Shown: piece by piece, positions 6,161 to 9,595 of the stretch
How positions within the stretch are numbered: position 1 is the first letter of the stretch
Layout of the letters: the number at the start of each line of letters is the position of its first letter
Assembly: GCA_021786655.1 (NCBI GenBank)
Contig: JAJYMU010000032.1
Coordinates: 1 to 9,595, forward strand
DNA length: 9,595 bases
Direction of reading: 5' to 3'
From: Bacteroidota bacterium
GTDB lineage: Bacteria > Bacteroidota > Ignavibacteria > Ignavibacteriales > Melioribacteraceae
Position numbers and translations under genes: made by a program
Notes under the pieces: generated by a model
Database searches by the model: none
What the model was told of the DNA's origin: nothing
The model's input: the letters and a program-made list of their open reading frames with translations, nothing else

Positions 6161-6553
6161 TTACCGGTTTTCTACAACAGTCCCTTGGTGAAAAACAATC
6201 TTCCAGCCTGAATCGGTTCGCCGCCAAATTGTTGATCTCCGTGTTATGCGTTCTCCTTGATCTAGTGTATAAGTGAGCAAGTAATTGTCGCGGACTATTT
6301 CGAGGCAATGGAAATCTTTTGTCTTCCAAACTTCATCGGATTTATTCTCGGAACGTTTTTCCAAAACATCCAGAACGTAATCACGGCTGTAACGGTTACC
6401 CGATGCGCCGACTTCCCAAAACGAATCGTCCATCATCTTTTCGAAATCTTGCCGCGTGGTTCCAAGTTCCGGGTGATGAAATATCGGCTCAAGTTGTTTA
6501 AGTTCATTCAGAATGTCAGATAGTTTTGGATCTGTAATTAGCTTTGGTTCCAT
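6161..6553 (-). CDS. DUF4440 domain protein (NTF2-like fold)
   Basis: With the start at 6553 the protein has 130 residues, the usual size of a single NTF2-like domain. The signature region FHHPELGTTRQDFEKMMDDSFWEVGASGNRY (about 26-55) matches the DUF4440 branch: a helix, then a DDxFxExGxSG turn. The C-terminal part (YLLTYTLDQGERITRRSTIWRRTDSGWKIVFHQGT) is the curved sheet with the typical GWKIVFHQGT ending. The domain is found alone or fused to many partners, and its ligand is generally unknown. An upstream in-frame ATG at 6586 has no ribosome site, whereas AGGAAA at 6566-6561 stands 7 nt before 6553, so I chose the shorter form. There is no signal peptide, so it is probably cytoplasmic. It is a singleton between two unknown genes. 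Confidence 0.85.
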   Translation of the reverse strand: MEPKLITDPKLSDILNELKQLEPIFHHPELGTTRQDFEKMMDDSFWEVGASGNRYSRDYVLDVLEKRSENKSDEVWKTKDFHCLEIVRDNYLLTYTLDQGERITRRSTIWRRTDSGWKIVFHQGTVVENR

Positions 6554-6560
6554 AAAAAGA

Positions 6561-6566
6561 TTTCCT
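6561..6566 (-). promoter_or_regulatory. Ribosome binding site that selects the DUF4440 start at 6553
   Basis: AGGAAA lies 7 nt before the ATG at 6553-6551. The longer reading from 6586 has no purine-rich site in front of it, and its extra 11 residues do not resemble the family. Confidence 0.5.
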
Positions 6567-6675
6567 ATGAAAATTTTATTCATCAATTGCGTGCGATTGA
6601 CCGCATGGGAAATTAGAAAATCATGACAACATTTGATTATGTGGATTCAATTCAAAAAGTATCAAGTTAACGGTT

Positions 6676-7635
6676 CTAATTATTGATCCCTTTTTCATCG
6701 ACATTGTTTATAGTAATTTCGCGTTCTATAACATAATTAACTTTGTTTGGAGGCATCGGCAAAGCTGTTTCGCTGACAACTATTTCAATTAATGACGCCT
6801 TTTGAACCCAGCCGGAAACCAAATCTTTGTAAATATCGCCTTTGTAATGTGAACTGCCCACGGTTTTAATTTCCATATTCGGCATAGTCTTCATCAACAT
6901 TTTGAAAGAACTCTCACCCGAATCATATTCCACTAAAGCACATGGGTGATTGTTAACAACACTTAATCCCTTGAACTCGAGCGTTATCTTTCCGTTTTTG
7001 AAGGTAGAGCCTTTTTCAATATTACTACCTAAATCAACCGCCGGCTCACTGTAGGCTGCAACATGAACTATCTTCTGGCCAATTTCCGTTAAATCTTGAA
7101 TTCCTTTTCCCTCAGTTGTCTTATCACCAAACACATTGCACATTGTGTGGAAATCGATAAACTCATTGTAAACGTGATAAGCCTTATCGATTGGGATTGG
7201 TTTTCCATTTGCATCGGTAAGATTTTCAAACTTGGAATGATCTATTCCAAGTACAACGTTTTTCCCTTCTCCTTCTGGTTTAGAACCGCCGAAAAAGTAG
7301 GACCAGTTTTTCAAAGATGGAATTTCAATCTCCGGATCATTTCCCAACTGAACTGTGAATTTTAGACAGGTATATTTATCGCCTTTTGTATCTCCCTTTT
7401 GTGCTGGAGTACATTTCAAGTATAGCCGGAAAATGTTTTCGCCGGTACGTTCACCGTTTAAGGCATAAATAATCATTCTGGATTCCATCTTCCAGTATTG
7501 AGGTTCCGCTGAATGCTTGACTGCAAGATCAAAGTTTTTATTTAACATTGATTTATTTATTTCGTCTTGTGCCCTGGTAACAGTTGAAAATGAAATTATT
7601 ACTGCAAGAAATACACAGAATAAATTTGTATTCAT
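6676..7635 (-). CDS. Exported protein of unknown function
   Basis: This is a 319-residue protein with a clear Sec signal peptide: MNTNLFCVFLAVIISFSTVTRAQD, with cleavage expected after A22 (TRA|QD). There is no lipobox Cys, so it should be soluble in the periplasm or outer-membrane associated. The mature part has many short strands and polar turns, for example RMIIYALNGERTGENIFRLYLKC near 53-75, two cysteines at about 75 and 90 that could pair, and a stretch KITLEFKGLSVVNNHPCALVEYDSGESSFKM. The sequence ends with hydrophilic NNVDEKGINN. The overall impression is a beta-rich domain of the kind found in hypothetical proteins that follow a change in a cell-surface reporter, but I do not recognise the family. 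AGGAG lies 5 nt before the ATG, a strong start. It is monocistronic by spacing: 200 nt to ydeI upstream and about 120 nt to the DUF4440 gene downstream. Confidence 0.85.
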   Translation of the reverse strand: MNTNLFCVFLAVIISFSTVTRAQDEINKSMLNKNFDLAVKHSAEPQYWKMESRMIIYALNGERTGENIFRLYLKCTPAQKGDTKGDKYTCLKFTVQLGNDPEIEIPSLKNWSYFFGGSKPEGEGKNVVLGIDHSKFENLTDANGKPIPIDKAYHVYNEFIDFHTMCNVFGDKTTEGKGIQDLTEIGQKIVHVAAYSEPAVDLGSNIEKGSTFKNGKITLEFKGLSVVNNHPCALVEYDSGESSFKMLMKTMPNMEIKTVGSSHYKGDIYKDLVSGWVQKASLIEIVVSETALPMPPNKVNYVIEREITINNVDEKGINN

Positions 7636-7835
7636 AGTTTCTCCTATAAATAATTTAATTACCGATGCAATTCAGACGTAACGGCAGCTTAATTGTTTCC
7701 GAGTTTCTCTTGGATGATTTTGAATCCCGCAGGGTGATAACAGGATAAATATGTAAGCCGATCAGACTGATCGACCGACAATCATGTAATCCGCTTATTT
7801 AGATTGTGCAGAATTATTAATTCCAAACAAGTGAA
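7636..7835. other. Intergenic region with short palindromes, no gene seen
   Basis: This 200-nt gap lies between ydeI and the exported-protein gene. I see no convincing reading frame. It holds CGATCAG-A-CTGATCG at 7759-7773 and a short GAATCCCGCAGGG stretch at about 7722-7734, whose CCC-GCA-GGG is a tiny palindrome. GAATT-AAT-AATTC near 7812-7824 lies just after the ydeI stop and could form a weak hairpin; it has no T-run. Confidence 0.5.
7759..7773. promoter_or_regulatory. Perfect 7-nt inverted repeat, possible operator
   Basis: CGATCAG and CTGATCG face each other around a single A. A one-base centre cannot form a hairpin loop, so the symmetry suits a dimeric DNA-binding protein better than a terminator. 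It stands about 124 nt upstream of the exported-protein start. It could also be chance. Confidence 0.3.
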
Positions 7836-8447
7836 CTAATCATCTAATCCCTTTCCATTGAGAATTTGCTGCATACATTTTTCAACCCTTGACTCACGGG
7901 TTTTGGATTGTTTGGGTTGAGAAAAATAAAAAATGTATGCTCTTTGCCGTCCCAGCGTCAATGCCTCAAAAGCTGTTTTCAAGGCAGGCTTTTTATCTAA
8001 TTTGTTTTGAAATTCATCGGGAATTATAAATTCTGAAGTCTTTTTCATTTTCACTTTCAAACCGGCTTTTTCCACTTCAATGGCTTCATGAACATAGGTT
8101 TTCAAGATGCGTTTCATCTTAACTATTTCCCGAACATTGGTGAACCGAATCTGACGCGCCGCTTGCACATTCTTCGTTTGTTGGATGAGAATACCATTGG
8201 GATCCTTTAACAAGACGCCTTTGAAAAACAGAAGCGCACAGTATTCTTTAAACCCATGTATTAAAACTATGTTACTTTCCTGCCTGCCCGCTGAGGAGGG
8301 AAACGTATAACAAGGTTGACCCCATTTCAATTCTTCGGTCAACCCACTATCAAGAACGATTGTTCTCAATTTCTCAAATTCTTTCTGCCACTTTGTCGCT
8401 TTGTCTAGAAATGCATCAACCTTAGGATTCATTTTATTCTTTGTCAT
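7836..8447 (-). CDS. YdeI-type protein (DUF1801 domain plus C-terminal OmdA domain)
   Basis: This 203-residue cytoplasmic protein closely resembles the YdeI family of Bacillus and many Bacteroidota. The N-terminal DUF1801 domain runs from MNPKVDAFLDKATKWQKEFEKLR through ELKWGQPCYTF, SNIVLIHGFKEYCALLFFKG and AARQIRFTNVREI. The C-terminal domain contains FQNKLDKKPALKTAFEALTLGRQRAYIFYFSQPKQSKTRESRVEKCMQQIL, the characteristic OmdA ending. The function is unsettled; related proteins have been linked to antimicrobial-peptide or bacteriocin tolerance, so I give no symbol. I prefer the ATG at 8447; an in-frame TTG at 8462 and a later ATG are alternatives. Between CYTF and ESNIVLIHG there are about six to eight residues (PSSAGR and neighbours) that I do not expect in the family; they come from a GC-rich insert listed separately. 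The TATAAT box at 8486-8481 may be its promoter. Confidence 0.93.
   Translation of the reverse strand: MTKNKMNPKVDAFLDKATKWQKEFEKLRTIVLDSGLTEELKWGQPCYTFPSSAGRQESNIVLIHGFKEYCALLFFKGVLLKDPNGILIQQTKNVQAARQIRFTNVREIVKMKRILKTYVHEAIEVEKAGLKVKMKKTSEFIIPDEFQNKLDKKPALKTAFEALTLGRQRAYIFYFSQPKQSKTRESRVEKCMQQILNGKGLDD
8278..8301 (-). repeat. In-frame GC-rich insertion inside the ydeI-type gene
   Basis: The coding strand runs from TCCCTCC to GGCAGGA, an imperfect inverted repeat (5 of 7 positions). The minimal insert is 18 nt (8283-8300), encoding PSSAGR. Removing it joins YTF to QESNIVL, which reads like a normal YdeI. Bases 8301-8287 (TCCCTC-CTC-AGCGGG) match the dtd insert at 12 of 15 positions and in the same reading frame. 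The expectation that relatives lack it rests on memory of the family. Confidence 0.55.
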
Positions 8448-8480
8448 AGTGTGTTCTTTCAATTTGTTTATATAACGACA

Positions 8481-8509
8481 ATTATAAGCACCTAACGCAT
8501 TGTTTTTAA
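8481..8509 (-). promoter_or_regulatory. Candidate promoter of the ydeI-type gene
   Basis: TTAAAA (8509-8504) is followed after 17 nt by a perfect TATAAT (8486-8481). The start of transcription would be near 8474, giving a leader of about 27 nt before ATG 8447. The -35 box matches TTGACA at only four of six positions. Confidence 0.4.
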
Positions 8510-8516
8510 TACGCTA

Positions 8517-8577
8517 GCCTCGCTTCGTTCGCCCGCCTTGACTCGAATCTAGTCGAGGCTGGTGTCTTTGGCGAGGC
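8517..8577. repeat. Two-level imperfect hairpin
   Basis: The outer arms GCCTCGC and GCGAGGC pair perfectly over 7 bp. Inside, CCTTGACT (8536-8543) and AGTCGAGG (8551-8558) form an 8-bp stem with one U-G wobble if the plus strand is transcribed, closing a 7-nt loop CGAATCT. The bases between the two stems are unpaired. A repetitive extragenic palindrome, a folded RNA or the remnant of a larger element are all possible. Confidence 0.4.
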
Positions 8578-8696
8578 AGGTCGAAACGGGCTCCCAGCTT
8601 GCAGTCTTAAATTACATTCCACTTTTTGAGCCGAGCCAAACCCCAGCTAACTGACTGACGTAGCTATCTTAAGCAGGACTTTTCTTTTCATATCTA

Positions 8697-9595
8697 CTAT
8701 TCTATTTCCAGAATCATTGCAGTTTTCGCTTTGACTTCTAAATTGTTATTTACCAAAATCTCCCGGTTGGAAATAACATCGTGAGCTTTAAAAACATTTG
8801 GTATCATTTCTTTATATCTATTCATATCGAGAGTAACATTTTCTTTGTTCTTATTTAAGATTACCATCACCTTATTTTTGTTGTTGTACCTGAAGTAAAC
8901 ATAAACATCATCCATGCGTGGGGCATAATGTTTTAATTTACCCGTATGTATAACCTCTTTATTTTTTCTCCAATTGAGTAGTTTGGAAAAATATTCTTGG
9001 GCTTCTTTTTCTTTCTCAGTAAGACATTTACCTGTTACGGCATCTTTTTTATCGCCAATCCAACCTCCATAAAAATCGCTTCGTCTTTGTCCGTCATCTC
9101 CGGCTTTATCATTAGTAACCAGCAGCTCCGTTCCATACGTGAATTCCGGTATTCCTCTCATAGTCACATAAAGTGCGATACCTAATTTCCAGTAACCAAA
9201 ATCTTTCTTTACTCTGGAATAAAATCTATCCAAATCATGGTTATCGGGAAATATTAGTAAATTTTCCGGGTGCGGAAAAAGATAGTCATGCCCTATACTT
9301 TGGTAGGTAGCTCTCCAGGTTGAAAACCAATTATCGGTTGTGGTTAAAGATTTTACAACATTATCATTCAAAGCAAAATCCATCAACGACGGTAAGTAAC
9401 ACTTATATCCATCCAGATTGATTTTGTCCTTTTGCCAGTATGAAGACAATTCAGGATCATTAGTCATTTCCTCGCCAACAATATTGAAGTTAGGGTATTC
9501 ATCAAGAATTGTTTTTGTCCACTTTGCTAAAAAATTCTTATCAGCATAAGAAAAAGTATCTTCTCTAAAACCCGATAAGCCCGCGTATTCTGCCC
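8697..9595 (-). CDS. GH13 amylase, SusA/neopullulanase type (N-terminal part beyond window)
   Basis: The frame is open at the right edge, so 299 C-terminal residues are visible of a protein that is usually about 600. The enzyme hydrolyses alpha-1,4-glucans or cyclodextrins. Three GH13 signature regions are visible: GFREDT near the edge (nucleophile Asp at 9558-9560), NIVGEEM (acid Glu at 9471-9473) and FPDNHD (transition-state Asp at 9234-9236), so the catalytic triad is complete. FTYGTELL, GDDGQRRSDFYGGWIGDK and LLNWRKNKEVIHTGKLKHYAP are typical of the SusA/cyclomaltodextrinase branch. The last 90 residues form a beta domain ending in KAKTAMILEIE. The signal peptide, if any, would lie outside. 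The codons look more AT-rich than in the neighbouring genes. A complete amylase gene and its partners probably lie to the right of the window. Confidence 0.95.
   Translation of the reverse strand, partial: AEYAGLSGFREDTFSYADKNFLAKWTKTILDEYPNFNIVGEEMTNDPELSSYWQKDKINLDGYKCYLPSLMDFALNDNVVKSLTTTDNWFSTWRATYQSIGHDYLFPHPENLLIFPDNHDLDRFYSRVKKDFGYWKLGIALYVTMRGIPEFTYGTELLVTNDKAGDDGQRRSDFYGGWIGDKKDAVTGKCLTEKEKEAQEYFSKLLNWRKNKEVIHTGKLKHYAPRMDDVYVYFRYNNKNKVMVILNKNKENVTLDMNRYKEMIPNVFKAHDVISNREILVNNNLEVKAKTAMILEIE

Larger units (their letters stand above)
8463..8696. other. GC-rich structured spacer, no gene seen
   Basis: This 234-nt gap separates the amylase from ydeI. Its middle part, about 8512-8660, is distinctly richer in G and C than any neighbouring stretch. 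It contains an outer inverted repeat GCCTCGC (8517-8523) and GCGAGGC (8571-8577) enclosing an inner stem-loop (8536-8558). Near the amylase end, AGCTA and TAGCT flank repeated GACTGAC, but no T-run follows, so it is not a clear terminator. I find no reading frame with a start and ribosome site. Confidence 0.55.

Noticed and set aside
6042..6329. A 95-residue minus-strand frame overlapping the DUF4440 gene end and the promoter region.
   Set aside because: It is out of frame with the recognised DUF4440 protein, rich in Arg/His/Ser as expected of a shadow frame, and has no ribosome site.
8484..8500. GCACCTAACGC, or GCGTTAGGTGC on the minus strand just before ydeI, which resembles the end of an integron attC site.
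   Set aside because: The GTTRRRY-like end is present and YdeI genes can be integron cassettes, but I find no matching RYYYAAC partner at a suitable distance upstream on that strand, no second such site after ydeI, and no integrase. It is not enough for an attC call.
8637..8675. AGCTA/TAGCT arms around repeated GACTGAC after the amylase stop, considered as a terminator.
   Set aside because: The stem is only 5 bp with a long loop and is followed by GGGGTTTGG rather than a T-run.

Overview
The window is about 9.6 kb of moderately AT-rich bacterial chromosome, and every gene I can support is on the minus strand, so it reads from the right end to the left. Gene content suggests the Bacteroidota/Ignavibacteriota/Chlorobi group: a SusA/neopullulanase-type GH13 amylase, a YdeI (DUF1801/OmdA) protein, a DUF457-like membrane protein, a DUF962 protein and an alkaline-phosphatase-superfamily metalloenzyme. 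Several genes have only weak Shine-Dalgarno sites. This placement is inference, since no rRNA or marker protein is present. Both edges cut genes: the amylase lacks its N-terminal part and the metalloenzyme lacks only its last few residues.

Layout from right to left, in the direction of transcription. 9595-8697 is the C-terminal half of a GH13 amylase. 8696-8463 is a GC-rich, structured spacer without a gene. 8447-7836 is a YdeI-type protein. 7635-6676 is an exported protein of unknown function. 6553-6161 is a DUF4440 protein. 6049-4598 is a run of three unrecognised membrane or membrane-anchored proteins. 4484-4182 is a DUF962 (Mpo1-like) protein. 4089-3331 is a class I methyltransferase. 3276-2411 is a C-terminally shortened DUF457-like membrane protein overlapping a GNAT acetyltransferase. 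2362-2256 is a MITE-like inverted-repeat element. 2228-1 is a tight three-gene operon: prmC, dtd and the metalloenzyme.

Only two groups are clearly co-translated: prmC-dtd-metalloenzyme (4-nt overlap, then a 14-nt gap) and the DUF457-like gene with the GNAT gene (7-nt overlap). The other genes are singletons with gaps of about 30-230 nt. prmC and dtd both serve translation (release-factor methylation and removal of D-amino acids from tRNA). The remainder looks like ordinary accessory cargo of small enzymes and membrane proteins.

The most interesting signal is not a gene. dtd and ydeI, two unrelated conserved genes 7 kb apart, each carry a short GC-rich in-frame insertion at a place where, from my memory of the families, relatives have none. 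The two inserts share a 15-nt pattern (TCCCTC, three variable bases, AGCGGG) in the same reading frame, giving the related peptides PSGAG and PSSAG. This looks like a dispersed, protein-coding palindromic element comparable in principle to Rickettsia palindromic elements. A MITE-like element and a structured GC-rich spacer add to the impression of a repeat-rich genome. I see no defence system, CRISPR array, prophage, transposase or RNA gene.
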